Shown piece by piece: positions 7,405 to 15,709 of a DNA stretch of 44,810 bases. The DNA lies in the NCBI GenBank assembly GCA_945877365.1, contig CAMCRV010000018.1, positions 1 through 44,810 of the forward strand, given 5' to 3'. The translations under genes were made by a program, and so were the position numbers. The notes beneath the pieces are model-generated. The model was not told the origin of the DNA and ran no database searches. It saw nothing but the letters and a program-made list of their open reading frames with translations. This DNA comes from an uncultured Clostridia bacterium (lineage in GTDB: Bacteria > Bacillota > Clostridia > Oscillospirales > Oscillospiraceae). Within the stretch, counting starts at the first letter, position 1, and each line of letters starts with the position of its first letter.

Positions 7405-7405
7405 T
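7363..7405 (+). terminator. Terminator-like hairpin with T run on the plus strand
   Basis: AAGCACCG (7363-7370) pairs with CGGTGCTT (7391-7398), with further CCCGG/CCGGG pairing inside; TTTATTTTT follows on the plus strand. No plus-strand gene precedes it, so it either ends an unrecognised RNA or serves the minus-strand SipL-like gene, which stops at 7405 but has only a weak tail. Confidence 0.6.
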
Positions 7406-8910
7406 CAGGTGTTGGGGTAAGCCGGGATCAGCAGCATCCGCCCTGTCTCCGGCTCCCCCTCCAGATGGTTTGCCTGAGAGATGGCAGACACCGTGGAGCC
7501 GCACTTTTTGGCCAGATCCCACAGCCGTTCCTCCCCTGCCCGGCAGAGGATCAGCGACGGGCGGTTCTCCCGGGGCTGCATCTCCTGCCCCGGCGTCACA
7601 CCGCAGACCATGCGGATTCCGGCACGGGAGAGGGTAGTCAGTTCCGCGGCATACTCCGCTCTGGCAGAAACCCCATCCCCCGTCAGGCGGCTCTGAGCAG
7701 GGCTTCCCGGCAGGATTCGGCAGAGCAAAATGCTATCCTCCCCGGCCTTCTGGCTCAGTTCCCCCTGCCACCGTGTGCTGACCCCCTGAAGGGTTCCGTC
7801 CTCTGCGCAGCACAGAAGCTGGAAGGTACCGGGCATGGTCCACTGCACGCCGTCCTCCGTCCTGCGCTGCCGTGGCTGATCCGGGAGGAACAGCGTGTCG
7901 GCAACCCGCTTGCAGGGCTGGGCAATCTCCTGCTCTGCCGAAAGGGCATGAACCTTCACCTCCAGCACCCCCGGCAGTTCCAGCTCCTGCCAGCGGATAT
8001 CCAGCTCCCGGGTGGGACTGTAGGCATCCTCCGTCACGGTAATGGCCTCCATCCGGCGTACCAGATACTGGGCAAGGATGCCGCATTTCAGATGCAGCTT
8101 CCCCTCCTCGTCCAGCTCCTGCTCCATCGATTGTACCCCCGTCAGAATCACCGGCTGGGCATCCGTGGAGAAGCTGCCCTCCAGCGGGGCGAACTGGGAA
8201 AAGGGCACCTCAAAGTCCCAGCTGTTCAGCTGGCCGCCCTCCCCCCGGTAGAGCACATGGTGCCGCAAAAAGCCCCGGAAGATCACCTTATCCCCCAGCA
8301 GCTTCTTATCCGTCACCACCGGCTCTGCCGCGCCGTAGAGCAGCGTTTCCATCTCCGGCTCGGAGGCCGGCAGGGTCAGGGTTTCATCCACCAGGAAGCT
8401 CTTCTCCCCGGCCTGAACCGGCAGCAGCATGGGATAGGTTGCCGTCAGAAGCTGGATATCCCCTTCCTCCTGCTCCGGCTGCCACAGCTCCGCCTGCGCC
8501 GGTGTCAGCGCCTGCATCATGGCACAAATCCCTGCCCGGATGGACAGCTTTCGGGCAGAAAGGCACCGGGCATCCACAAACCGCAGCAGAACCTGCGCCA
8601 GCATTTCCCCCTCAGGGGTCTCCTCCGGCAGATCCCATTGCAGCTGCATGGGGATCCAGCTCTCCACTATCTGCGGCTGCCCGCCCTCCTCAGGCTCATA
8701 GAGCACCCAGACCATAGCCCCGGCGCTGAGGCTCACGCCGTCACTGTCCCACTGCTTTCCCCGGAGCAGAGCCTGTCCCCAGCCGGCCAGAATCCGGCCG
8801 ATATCCGGCATTCCGTCGCTGATGCGAAGCTCCTGGGTCTGCTCCATGTCCTGCACCTCCTGCACCGGGGCAGAAAGGTAATGGATGTATTGCTTGGTAT
8901 CCCCCTCCAT
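7405..8910 (-). CDS. SipL-like spore morphogenesis protein (DUF3794/SPOCS plus LysM)
   Basis: This 501-residue protein has the layout of SipL, the clostridial protein that ties the coat ATPase SpoIVA to the forming spore: an N-terminal beta-rich region, DUF3794 (SPOCS) material in the middle (roughly 150-350, including FRGFLRHHVLYR and WDFEVPFSQF), and a C-terminal LysM-like module (about 455-499, LWDLAKKCGSTVSAIS then LLIPAY). There is no signal peptide or membrane helix, as expected for a mother-cell protein. The ATG at 8910 has AAGGAG eight bases upstream and is preferred to a GTG three codons earlier. A sigma-E-like promoter lies directly upstream. It implies that the organism forms spores. 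Another DUF3794 coat protein is the main alternative. Confidence 0.8.
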   Translation of the reverse strand: MEGDTKQYIHYLSAPVQEVQDMEQTQELRISDGMPDIGRILAGWGQALLRGKQWDSDGVSLSAGAMVWVLYEPEEGGQPQIVESWIPMQLQWDLPEETPEGEMLAQVLLRFVDARCLSARKLSIRAGICAMMQALTPAQAELWQPEQEEGDIQLLTATYPMLLPVQAGEKSFLVDETLTLPASEPEMETLLYGAAEPVVTDKKLLGDKVIFRGFLRHHVLYRGEGGQLNSWDFEVPFSQFAPLEGSFSTDAQPVILTGVQSMEQELDEEGKLHLKCGILAQYLVRRMEAITVTEDAYSPTRELDIRWQELELPGVLEVKVHALSAEQEIAQPCKRVADTLFLPDQPRQRRTEDGVQWTMPGTFQLLCCAEDGTLQGVSTRWQGELSQKAGEDSILLCRILPGSPAQSRLTGDGVSARAEYAAELTTLSRAGIRMVCGVTPGQEMQPRENRPSLILCRAGEERLWDLAKKCGSTVSAISQANHLEGEPETGRMLLIPAYPNT

Positions 8911-8939
8911 GTTGACCACTCCTTGTCACAGCTTTGTAC

Positions 8940-8968
8940 AGTATATGCGCCTGTCCCGGGCTGTATGA
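8940..8968 (-). promoter_or_regulatory. Possible sigma-E-type sporulation promoter
   Basis: Minus-strand TCATACA (8962-8968), 14 bp, CATATACT (8940-8947) resembles the sigma-E consensus (-35 with ATA, 14-15 bp, -10 CATACA.T). It lies about 30 bp before the SipL-like start and overlaps the end of the small upstream gene. Clostridial sipL is known to be mother-cell expressed. Confidence 0.4.
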
Positions 8969-9118
8969 CTACCGTCTGCGCATCAGCATCAGCCCCAGAA
9001 AGATCAGCGCAAGGCCGCCTACGCTGCAAAGGAACCAGGACTCGATACAGCTGCCCACCATCGCCCCCAGCCCAAAGCAGATGGCGCACCAGCCCCAAAG
9101 GCAATTTCGTCTGCACAT
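8969..9118 (-). CDS. 49-residue Cys-containing membrane peptide
   Basis: An ATG at 9118 begins a 49-codon frame ending at a TAG at 8969-8971. The product has five cysteines (positions 2, 6, 11, 14 and 24 among others), two hydrophobic stretches (about 8-20 and 28-46) and a MRRR end that fits the positive-inside rule. GGGGGTG precedes the start, and the same stretch forms a hairpin (about 9123-9153) that could mask it. I recall similar short membrane proteins in related clostridia, but no function. It is 58 bp upstream of the SipL-like gene on the same strand. Confidence 0.6.
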   Translation of the reverse strand: MCRRNCLWGWCAICFGLGAMVGSCIESWFLCSVGGLALIFLGLMLMRRR

Positions 9119-9198
9119 GAAAACACCCCCTGCACATGGTATGCAGAGGGTGTGGTCAGTTTGTCAGGAAAAGTTTGCCAATCTTGCGAACTTTCGCA

Positions 9199-9320
9199 AA
9201 TTGACAATTGAGAATTGACAGTTGACAATTGCGGTGTCCCTTCGGGACGGATTTAAAATCGTGTCTCTGTACCCATAGGCAGTTCCTGAATTGTCAATTT
9301 TCCATTGTCAATTGTCAATT
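9199..9320. repeat. TTGACAATT palindromic element, copy 1
   Basis: Arms of about 35 bp composed of repeated AATTGACA units (left) and their complement (right) enclose a GTCCC-TTC-GGGAC hairpin and a TTTAAAAT stretch. It lies directly after the livF stop. Compare copies at 17500, 22679 and 27894. Confidence 0.75.
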
Positions 9321-9324
9321 CAAC

Positions 9325-10023
9325 TTAGCCTCCCAGGTAGGCCTTCCGGACTGCATCGGAGCTGGCCAGCTCCGCGCCGGTGCCGCTGAGGGTGATGTTG
9401 CCGGTTTCCAGCACATAGGCACGGTCGGCAATCTGCAGAGCCTTACGGGCGTTCTGCTCCACCAGCAGAATGGTGGTACCATCCTTGTGCAGCTCCTTGA
9501 TGATATCGAAAATCTGATCCACCAGAATGGGAGCCAGACCCATGGAGGGCTCGTCCAGCATCATCAGCTTGGGATGGCTCATCAGGGCACGGGACATAGC
9601 CAGCATCTGCTGCTCGCCGCCGGAAAGGGTACCGGCAATCTGCTTGCGGCGCTCCTTCAGCCGGGGGAACAGGGTAAAGACCTTCTCCAGATCCTGCTGG
9701 GACACTTCCTTCTTAATGTACGCGCCCATCTCCAGATTCTCCTGCACCGTCATTTGCAGGAAGATCCGCCTCCCTTCCGGGACATGCGCCAGGCCATGGC
9801 GCAGCAGCTTATAGGCATCCATGTGGGAAATGTCCTCACCACAGAACTGAATGGAGCCGCTGCGGGGGTGCATCAGTCCGGACACTGTCTTCAGAATGGT
9901 GCTCTTGCCGGCGCCGTTGGCGCCGATGAGGGCAACAATTTCACCCTCGCCCACCTCAAAGGAAACGCCCTTGATGGCATGGATGGCGCCGTAGTACACA
10001 TGCATATCTTCAATTTTCAGCAT
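9325..10023 (-). CDS. livF: Branched-chain amino acid ABC importer ATPase LivF
   Basis: This 232-residue ATPase has Walker A GANGAGKST (34-42), the signature LSGGEQQ and Walker B MMLDEPSMGLAP, with the VPEGRRIFLQMTVQENL segment typical of LivF. It pairs with LivG to power uptake of leucine, isoleucine and valine (or other amino acids) through LivH-LivM. Its ATG shares one base with the LivG stop (TGATG), which points to translational coupling. It is the last gene of the operon, and a palindromic element follows. Confidence 0.95.
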   Translation of the reverse strand: MLKIEDMHVYYGAIHAIKGVSFEVGEGEIVALIGANGAGKSTILKTVSGLMHPRSGSIQFCGEDISHMDAYKLLRHGLAHVPEGRRIFLQMTVQENLEMGAYIKKEVSQQDLEKVFTLFPRLKERRKQIAGTLSGGEQQMLAMSRALMSHPKLMMLDEPSMGLAPILVDQIFDIIKELHKDGTTILLVEQNARKALQIADRAYVLETGNITLSGTGAELASSDAVRKAYLGG

Positions 10024-10868
10024 CAGGCGTCATCCTCCTCTCTGCCCAGATAGGCCTCGATAACAGCGGGGTTATTCCGGACCTCCTCCGGGGTTCCCTT
10101 GGCAATGATCTTGCCGTAGTTCACCACAGCGATGGCCTCGCACACATTCATAACCAGATTCATGTCATGCTCGATGAGGAAAATGGCAATGTGGAAGGTA
10201 TCCCGGATCCGGCGGATCTGGTGCATCAGCTCCGTGGTCTCACTGGGGTTCATACCGGCGGCAGGCTCATCCAGCAGGATGATGGAGGGATTGGTGGCCA
10301 GGGCCCGGACGATTTCCAGCCGGCGCTGGACACCGTAGGGCAGGCTACCAGCTTTTACATCGGCCACATCTGCAAGACCCATAAAGTCCAGCAGCTCCAT
10401 GGCCTTCTGGTTGGCGGTTGCCTCTGCCCGATAATAGGAGGGCAGGTGCAGCAGGCTTGCCAGGAAGGAGCACTTGATCTCATTGTGCATACCCACCTTG
10501 ACATTGTCCAGCGCGGACATATCGGAGAACAGGCGGATATTCTGGAAGGTACGGGCGATGCCCAGCTTGTTCACCTTGTGGGTGGGCATACCCTTGATAT
10601 CAATGCCGTTGATCAGCACGGAGCCCCGGGTAGGCTGGTACACACCGGTGAGCAGATTGAAAATGGTGGTCTTACCGGCGCCGTTGGGGCCAATCAAACC
10701 GGAAATCTCGGTGGGGCCAACGGTGATGCTGAAGCCGTCCACAGCCGTCAGACCGCCGAAGTCAATGCCCAGATTCCGGACATCCAGCACCGGCAGCTTG
10801 CCCATATCCTGCTCCCGGAGCAGGTTGACGGTGGGCACCTTAACCATTTTTCTGGAATACTCATTCAT
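10023..10868 (-). CDS. livG: Branched-chain amino acid ABC importer ATPase LivG
   Basis: This 281-residue ATPase has Walker A LIGPNGAGKTT, the degenerate signature LPYGVQRRLEIVRAL usual in LivG, and Walker B ILLDEPAAGMNP. About 25 extra residues precede the usual LivG start. I keep the ATG at 10868 because AAGGAGGTG lies nine bases upstream and the start overlaps the end of livM by 8 bp; a shorter start near MGKLPVLDV is possible. It is the second ATPase of the importer. Confidence 0.94.
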   Translation of the reverse strand: MNEYSRKMVKVPTVNLLREQDMGKLPVLDVRNLGIDFGGLTAVDGFSITVGPTEISGLIGPNGAGKTTIFNLLTGVYQPTRGSVLINGIDIKGMPTHKVNKLGIARTFQNIRLFSDMSALDNVKVGMHNEIKCSFLASLLHLPSYYRAEATANQKAMELLDFMGLADVADVKAGSLPYGVQRRLEIVRALATNPSIILLDEPAAGMNPSETTELMHQIRRIRDTFHIAIFLIEHDMNLVMNVCEAIAVVNYGKIIAKGTPEEVRNNPAVIEAYLGREEDDA

Positions 10869-11931
10869 TGGTACCCACCTCCTTCTTGCGGAAAATACCC
10901 AGTGCCTTATCTGCGGCCACAGACAGGTACTCCTTGACCTTGGGGGACCAGGTGCACAGCATGACCACGATCAGCACAATGGCGTAGAGGATCATGCGGT
11001 AATCCTGCAGGCTGCGCATGGCCTCCGGCAGAATGTACAGCACCGTTGCAGAAATCACGGAGCCCAGAATGTTGCCCATGCCGCCCAAAACCACAAACAC
11101 CAGAATATTGATGGAGGTGTTGAAGTTGAACTTGGTAGCGGTGACAGAGGAATAGTTCAGGCCGAACAGAGCGCCTGCCATACCGGCCAGAAATGCGGAG
11201 ACCACAAAGGCCTTCATCCGGAAGGCGGTGACATTGATGCCCACGGACTCGGCAGCGATCCGGTTGTCCCGGACGGCCTTGATGGCACGGCCTTCCTTGG
11301 AGTTGATGAGGTTCAGCACCACAAACAGGGTGAACAGCACCAGCAGGAAGCCCATGGAGAAGGTTGCCAGCTTCTGAATGCCGGTGGCACCCAGGGGGCC
11401 GTTGATGATGTACTTGCCGCCCTCACCAAGAGGCATTCTGCTGGTGGAGATGGCAATGTGGAAGCCCTCTGCGTCGGTACCGGCATAGAGGTTGCCGACG
11501 ATGTTCTTCATAATCTCGCCAAAAGCCAGGGTCACGATGGCCAGATAGTCACCCCGCAGCCGCAGAACCGGAACGCCGATGACAAAGCCAACCACACCGG
11601 CGAACACGCCGCCGCCCAGCATGGCGCACAGCAGACGCAGAAAATCATTGGGGATGGTATTCTTCAGCAGAGCCGCAATGAGGATGCCGGAAAATGCGCC
11701 GATGCCCATAAAGCCGGCATGACCCAGACTCAGCTCACCGCAGATGCCCACCAGCAGGTTCAGGGAAACTGCCAGAGAAATGTACACACAGATGGGCACC
11801 AGGAAGCCCTTCATGGAGCTGCCCAGCATTCCGGCGGAGTTCATCAGCTGCATTGCAAGGAATGCCAGAACCACCACCAGATAGGTGATGAGATTGGTGC
11901 GGGCTGCCTTGTTGTTGAGAAGTTTCTTCAT
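10861..11931 (-). CDS. livM: Branched-chain amino acid ABC importer permease LivM
   Basis: This 356-residue membrane protein has about nine or ten hydrophobic helices and the LivM signature GELSLGHAGFMGIGAFSG, followed by VPVLRLRGDYLAIVTLAFGEI. It forms the translocation channel with LivH. The ATG at 11931 is preferred to a GTG at 11940 because GAGGTG lies six bases before it. The end of the gene overlaps livG by 8 bp. Confidence 0.94.
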   Translation of the reverse strand: MKKLLNNKAARTNLITYLVVVLAFLAMQLMNSAGMLGSSMKGFLVPICVYISLAVSLNLLVGICGELSLGHAGFMGIGAFSGILIAALLKNTIPNDFLRLLCAMLGGGVFAGVVGFVIGVPVLRLRGDYLAIVTLAFGEIMKNIVGNLYAGTDAEGFHIAISTSRMPLGEGGKYIINGPLGATGIQKLATFSMGFLLVLFTLFVVLNLINSKEGRAIKAVRDNRIAAESVGINVTAFRMKAFVVSAFLAGMAGALFGLNYSSVTATKFNFNTSINILVFVVLGGMGNILGSVISATVLYILPEAMRSLQDYRMILYAIVLIVVMLCTWSPKVKEYLSVAADKALGIFRKKEVGTNE

Positions 11932-11941
11932 AGCCCTCACC

Positions 11942-12823
11942 TCACACCTTCTCCTGCATCTGTCTGCCCAGCAGACCGGCAGGCTTCACCAGCAGAATGA
12001 TAATCAAAACGGAGAACACGATGGCATCGCTGAACTGGGTGGACAGGTATGCCTTGCTGAAGGTCTCGATAATGCCCAGCAGGATGCCGCCCAGCATGGC
12101 GCCGGGAATGGAGCCGATGCCGCCGAACACGGCAGCGGTAAAGGCGCGGATGCCGGGCATGGAGCCGGTGGTGGGCTGCAGGGTGGGGACGGTGGAGCAC
12201 AGCAGCACACCGGCAATGGCTGCCAGCGCGGAGCCAATGGCAAAGGTCAGGGAAATGGTGCGGTTCACATTGATGCCCATGAGCTGCGCGGCATCCCGAT
12301 CCTCAGACACGGCGCGCATGGCCTTGCCAGTGCGGGTTTTGCCGGTGAACAGGGTCAGACCCACCATCACCAGGATACAGGCGGCCACAGTCAGCAGAAC
12401 CTCGCCGGTGATCACCAGCTTGCCTCCTGCCATGGAGATAGGCTTCATGGTCACGATGCTGCTGAAGTTCTTAGGGCTGGAGGACCAGATGAGCTGTGCA
12501 GCGTTCTGCAGGAAGTAGCTGACGCCGATGGCGGTGATCAGAACTGCCAGACTGGGCGTACCCCGCAGGGGCTTGTAGGCCAGCCCCTCGATGACAACGC
12601 CAAGGACAGTACACACCGCCACAGCCGCCAGAACACCGGCCCATGCAGGCAGCCCCAGATAGCTGGTGACGCAGAAGGAAATATACGCGCCCACCATAAT
12701 GACATCGCCGTGGGCAAAGTTCAGCATCTTGGCAATGCCGTAAACCATCGTATAGCCCAGAGCAATGATGGCGTACACAGAACCGATGCTGATGCCGTTG
12801 ATCAGATATTGTAAAATCCGCAT
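11942..12823 (-). CDS. livH: Branched-chain amino acid ABC importer permease LivH
   Basis: This 293-residue permease is of the usual family length. The segment GYTMVYGIAKMLNFAHGDV at the N-terminus is the LivH hallmark. It is separated from the binding-protein gene upstream by 133 bp that hold two hairpins; livM follows with almost no gap. The hairpins probably set a lower expression level for the membrane parts than for the binding protein. Confidence 0.95.
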   Translation of the reverse strand: MRILQYLINGISIGSVYAIIALGYTMVYGIAKMLNFAHGDVIMVGAYISFCVTSYLGLPAWAGVLAAVAVCTVLGVVIEGLAYKPLRGTPSLAVLITAIGVSYFLQNAAQLIWSSSPKNFSSIVTMKPISMAGGKLVITGEVLLTVAACILVMVGLTLFTGKTRTGKAMRAVSEDRDAAQLMGINVNRTISLTFAIGSALAAIAGVLLCSTVPTLQPTTGSMPGIRAFTAAVFGGIGSIPGAMLGGILLGIIETFSKAYLSTQFSDAIVFSVLIIILLVKPAGLLGRQMQEKV

Positions 12824-12846
12824 AAAGCACCTCTCTTATTTATCCT

Positions 12847-12937
12847 CGACAGTCTATGACAGCCCTTCCTGCGGCGGCTCTCATGGACTGTCGAAACAGC
12901 AGTTGATGGGAAGGGAAGGTTTTACCCTTCCCTTCCC
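12847..12937 (-). promoter_or_regulatory. Two intercistronic hairpins between binding protein and LivH
   Basis: One hairpin has 18-nt arms with two mismatches (CGACAGTC...GACTGTCG, 12847-12893). The other is a GGGAAGGGAAGG/CCTTCCCTTCCC hairpin (12908-12937) with a TTTTA loop. Neither has a T run on the minus strand, so they look like 3'-end protectors or partial terminators rather than full stops. Confidence 0.6.
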
Positions 12938-12956
12938 GTCATTGGAAATTCAGGAC

Positions 12957-14168
12957 TTAAGCCACGGGGACATAGACACCATTGGTAACCACCATTGCGG
13001 CGGGTGCCTTGGAGATCATGCCGTTTTCGTCCCAGGTCATGCCGGAACCGGTGAGGCCGTCAACCTTCATGGTAGCGAACTGCTCCTGCAGGGCGGCGCA
13101 GACATCGGCAGCGGGAGTATTGCCGTCAACACCGGCAGCGACACAGGCGTTGTACAGGGCGTAGATCACATCGTAGCCGTCAGCAGCGAACTGGTTGGGG
13201 ACCTTGCCGCCGTTGTTAGCCTTGAACTGCTCAACGAAGGCGACGGTTGCCTCGTCGGTGGCGCTGGCATCGAAGGGAGTCATCAGAACCAGACCCTCAG
13301 CCAGAGCAGTGTCAAAGCCTTCCACATTCAGGATGCCGTCCATACCGTCGCAGCCGAAGAAGGTGGGAGCGTAGCCAACGGTGTTGGCGTAGGTCAGAAC
13401 CTGAGCAGCCTCGGTGTAGTAGAAGGGCAGGAACACCAGATCGCAGCCGGCGTCCTTGCACATGGTAACCTGAGCGGACAGGTCAGCCTTGTTGTCAGCG
13501 GTAAATGCGGCATTGTCAACAGCGACATTCAGACCCAGCTCCTTAGCCTTGGCCAGGAAGCCGTCGCGGATACCGGCGGAGTATGCATCGGAAGAGTCGT
13601 AGATCACACCGATGGTGGCATCAGGCCACTTGGCCTTCATCAGCTCAGCGGCGGAAGCACCCTGGTTGGGGTCGGTGAAGCACATCTGGTAGACATTGGC
13701 ACCGGTGTTGGCCACATCCTCGGCAGATGCGGAGGGGGTCAGCATGAAGATCTGGTCGTTGACGGTCTCGGCAGCGATGGCCAGAGCGGAACCGGTGGTC
13801 ACGGCGCCGGCCAGAATCTGCATACCCCAGTCCTTCAGGGAGTTGTAGGAGGAGACAGCCAAATCGGAGCCGTCGGCCTGATCATCCTCGGACTTGAACT
13901 CGATCTGCAGGCCGCCCTTGGCATTGATCTCGGCAACGGCGATTTCCATACCGCCGCGGACTGCCAGACCGTACTCGGAAGCGCCGCCGGTCATGGGGCC
14001 GCTCAGACCGATCTTAATGGCAGGAGCCGCGCCCTCAGCGGGGGCAGCAGCGGGAGCATTGGCAGCAGGGGCTTCGGTGGCAGGGGTGCCGGTGGAGGAG
14101 CCGCCGCATCCGGCGAACATGGAGACCACCATCATGGCAGCCAGCGCAAGAGCAATCATCTTTTTCAT
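12957..14168 (-). CDS. Branched-chain amino acid ABC importer lipoprotein binding subunit
   Basis: This 403-residue protein starts with a lipoprotein signal, MKKMIALALAAMMVVSMFAGC, with the lipid-anchored Cys at 21, then an Ala/Pro/Thr-rich linker (about 22-48). The rest is a Peripla_BP_6 (Leu/Ile/Val-type) two-lobe binding domain beginning IKIGLSGPMTG. It captures the substrate outside the cell and hands it to LivH-LivM. The ligand cannot be told from sequence; the family includes branched-chain amino acid, amide and urea binders. The start has AAAAGGAG nine bases upstream. It is the first gene of the importer operon, behind a near-consensus promoter, which fits high expression. Confidence 0.93.
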   Translation of the reverse strand: MKKMIALALAAMMVVSMFAGCGGSSTGTPATEAPAANAPAAAPAEGAAPAIKIGLSGPMTGGASEYGLAVRGGMEIAVAEINAKGGLQIEFKSEDDQADGSDLAVSSYNSLKDWGMQILAGAVTTGSALAIAAETVNDQIFMLTPSASAEDVANTGANVYQMCFTDPNQGASAAELMKAKWPDATIGVIYDSSDAYSAGIRDGFLAKAKELGLNVAVDNAAFTADNKADLSAQVTMCKDAGCDLVFLPFYYTEAAQVLTYANTVGYAPTFFGCDGMDGILNVEGFDTALAEGLVLMTPFDASATDEATVAFVEQFKANNGGKVPNQFAADGYDVIYALYNACVAAGVDGNTPAADVCAALQEQFATMKVDGLTGSGMTWDENGMISKAPAAMVVTNGVYVPVA

Positions 14169-14242
14169 TCATTCATTCTCCTTTTCACGAACAATACATC
14201 TTTCTGGCGGGGTGGTCTTTCCTCCGCCTTTGGATATGCGAT

Positions 14243-14271
14243 ATTGTATCTCAGAGACGGACATTTGTCAA
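14243..14271 (-). promoter_or_regulatory. sigma-A promoter of the liv importer operon
   Basis: Perfect TTGACA (14266-14271 on the minus strand), 17 bp, TACAAT (14243-14248). It is the strongest-looking promoter in the window. Confidence 0.82.
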
Positions 14272-14275
14272 CGAG

Positions 14276-14315
14276 AAAAAAACTACAGATTCCAGAGCGG
14301 AATCTGTAGTTTTTT
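14276..14315 (-). terminator. Terminator after the PBP gene
   Basis: An 11-bp perfect stem CTACAGATTCC/GGAATCTGTAG is flanked by A7 and T6, so it can work in both directions. It separates the FHA-SEDS/PBP operon from the liv promoter, which starts within a few bases of it. Confidence 0.88.
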
Positions 14316-14335
14316 GTACAATTTTTACAAAGACT

Positions 14336-15709
14336 CTATCCCCGATCCAGAACACTCTTGCAGGAGGCCAGAACCTTGGACAGCACCGGAACGCAGGCCG
14401 ACGCGCCGTAGCCGCCGTTTTCCACCACCACGATGAAGGCCAGGGGATATTCCTCATTATCCACAAACCCGGCGAACATGGCGTTGGAGGTCAGATCGCC
14501 TCCCAGCTGGCTGGTGCCGGACTTGGCGCAGACATTCATCCCCGGGAAATTCCAGTCGCCGTAGCCGTTGGCCACATTGCTGCGCATATACTGCTTCAGG
14601 GTTTTTGCCACATCCTTCGGGAGAATCCGGTCTGTTTTCTCGGTTTTGGCGGTATAGGTTACCGTTTCTCCGCTCTCTACCTGCGCCATGATGTGGGGTA
14701 CCGCCCCCACCCCCTCCCCGGCGATGGCTCCCATAAAGGTCATAAACCGGGCGGGATTGATCATGTCCGTGTGCTGGCCGATGCAGCTCCAGGCAAAAGA
14801 CACAGGCGCAGTCTGAGAGATGTCGTAGTTTCCTGCGGCGGTGGTGACCCCGTCAAAGGAAAGGGGCTGGGTCACCTGCATCTGGCGGACATAGTTTTCC
14901 ATGTTCTTCTTTCCCACCAGTTCTGCAATTTCCGCAAAGGCGCAGTTGCAGGAGCGGGTCAGGGCGGTGCTGAGGTTCACCTTGCCGTGGGCGGTTTCAC
15001 AGGTTACCTTCTCCTCCCCGTAGGTTTTCTCCCCGGAGCAGTAGAAGGTCTTTTCCGTGATGCCGGGGACGCAGTCCAGCGCCGCCGCGGTGGTCACCAC
15101 CTTGAAGATGGAGCCGGGGGGATAGGTGGACTGGAGGAACCGGTTCAGGTACACGCCGGTGTAGGCACCGGTGGTGTCCCCTTCGATGTCCGGGACATTG
15201 TCCGGGTCAAAGGTGGGGGATGAAATTGCGCAAAGAATCTCTCCGGTTTTGTAATTGTAGACTCCCACGGTGCCCTTGCGATTGCCAAGAGCCTCCAGCG
15301 CCGTATTCTGAATCTCGGCGCTGAGGGTCAGCCTGGCCCGTCCGCCCTGTTCCTGCGCGCTGTAGACGCCGTTGATCAGGTCAAAGCCCACCATATTCCC
15401 GGCGTAATGGGTGACGGCGCCGGCCTTGATGTAGCCCTTCCGGTCTCCCAGCCAGTGGAGGGTGGACTTTCGGGTCAGCGGGTCCAGTGCATAGCTGCGC
15501 TCCGCGGAAATATCCAGCAGAATGGTGCCGTCCCGATCCGTCACGGTGCCGCAGCCCAGATTGGTTTTATTATAAATGTGGGGCGAGCCGGTAAAGGCCA
15601 CCCACTGGGCGGCATTGCCCACATACTCCCAGAGGAAAAAGCCCATGCCGCCCACCAGAATGGCGATGAACAGACCCATGAGCCAGGTTCTCTTGGTTAC
15701 ACGATTCAT
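14336..15709 (-). CDS. Penicillin-binding protein, monofunctional transpeptidase (PbpA-like)
   Basis: This 457-residue class B PBP has one N-terminal membrane anchor (about 8-28), a short dimerisation region and a transpeptidase domain with active-site Ser200-x-x-Lys203 (PPGSIFK), Ser253-Cys-Asn255 and Lys396-Ser-Gly398. It cross-links peptidoglycan outside the membrane. It is shorter than FtsI or PBP2 and resembles actinobacterial PbpA in length and layout. Its ATG overlaps the stop of the FHA-SEDS gene by 4 bp, so the polymerase and cross-linker are made together as a SEDS-bPBP pair. Whether it serves division, elongation or spore cortex is unknown. Confidence 0.92.
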   Translation of the reverse strand: MNRVTKRTWLMGLFIAILVGGMGFFLWEYVGNAAQWVAFTGSPHIYNKTNLGCGTVTDRDGTILLDISAERSYALDPLTRKSTLHWLGDRKGYIKAGAVTHYAGNMVGFDLINGVYSAQEQGGRARLTLSAEIQNTALEALGNRKGTVGVYNYKTGEILCAISSPTFDPDNVPDIEGDTTGAYTGVYLNRFLQSTYPPGSIFKVVTTAAALDCVPGITEKTFYCSGEKTYGEEKVTCETAHGKVNLSTALTRSCNCAFAEIAELVGKKNMENYVRQMQVTQPLSFDGVTTAAGNYDISQTAPVSFAWSCIGQHTDMINPARFMTFMGAIAGEGVGAVPHIMAQVESGETVTYTAKTEKTDRILPKDVAKTLKQYMRSNVANGYGDWNFPGMNVCAKSGTSQLGGDLTSNAMFAGFVDNEEYPLAFIVVVENGGYGASACVPVLSKVLASCKSVLDRG

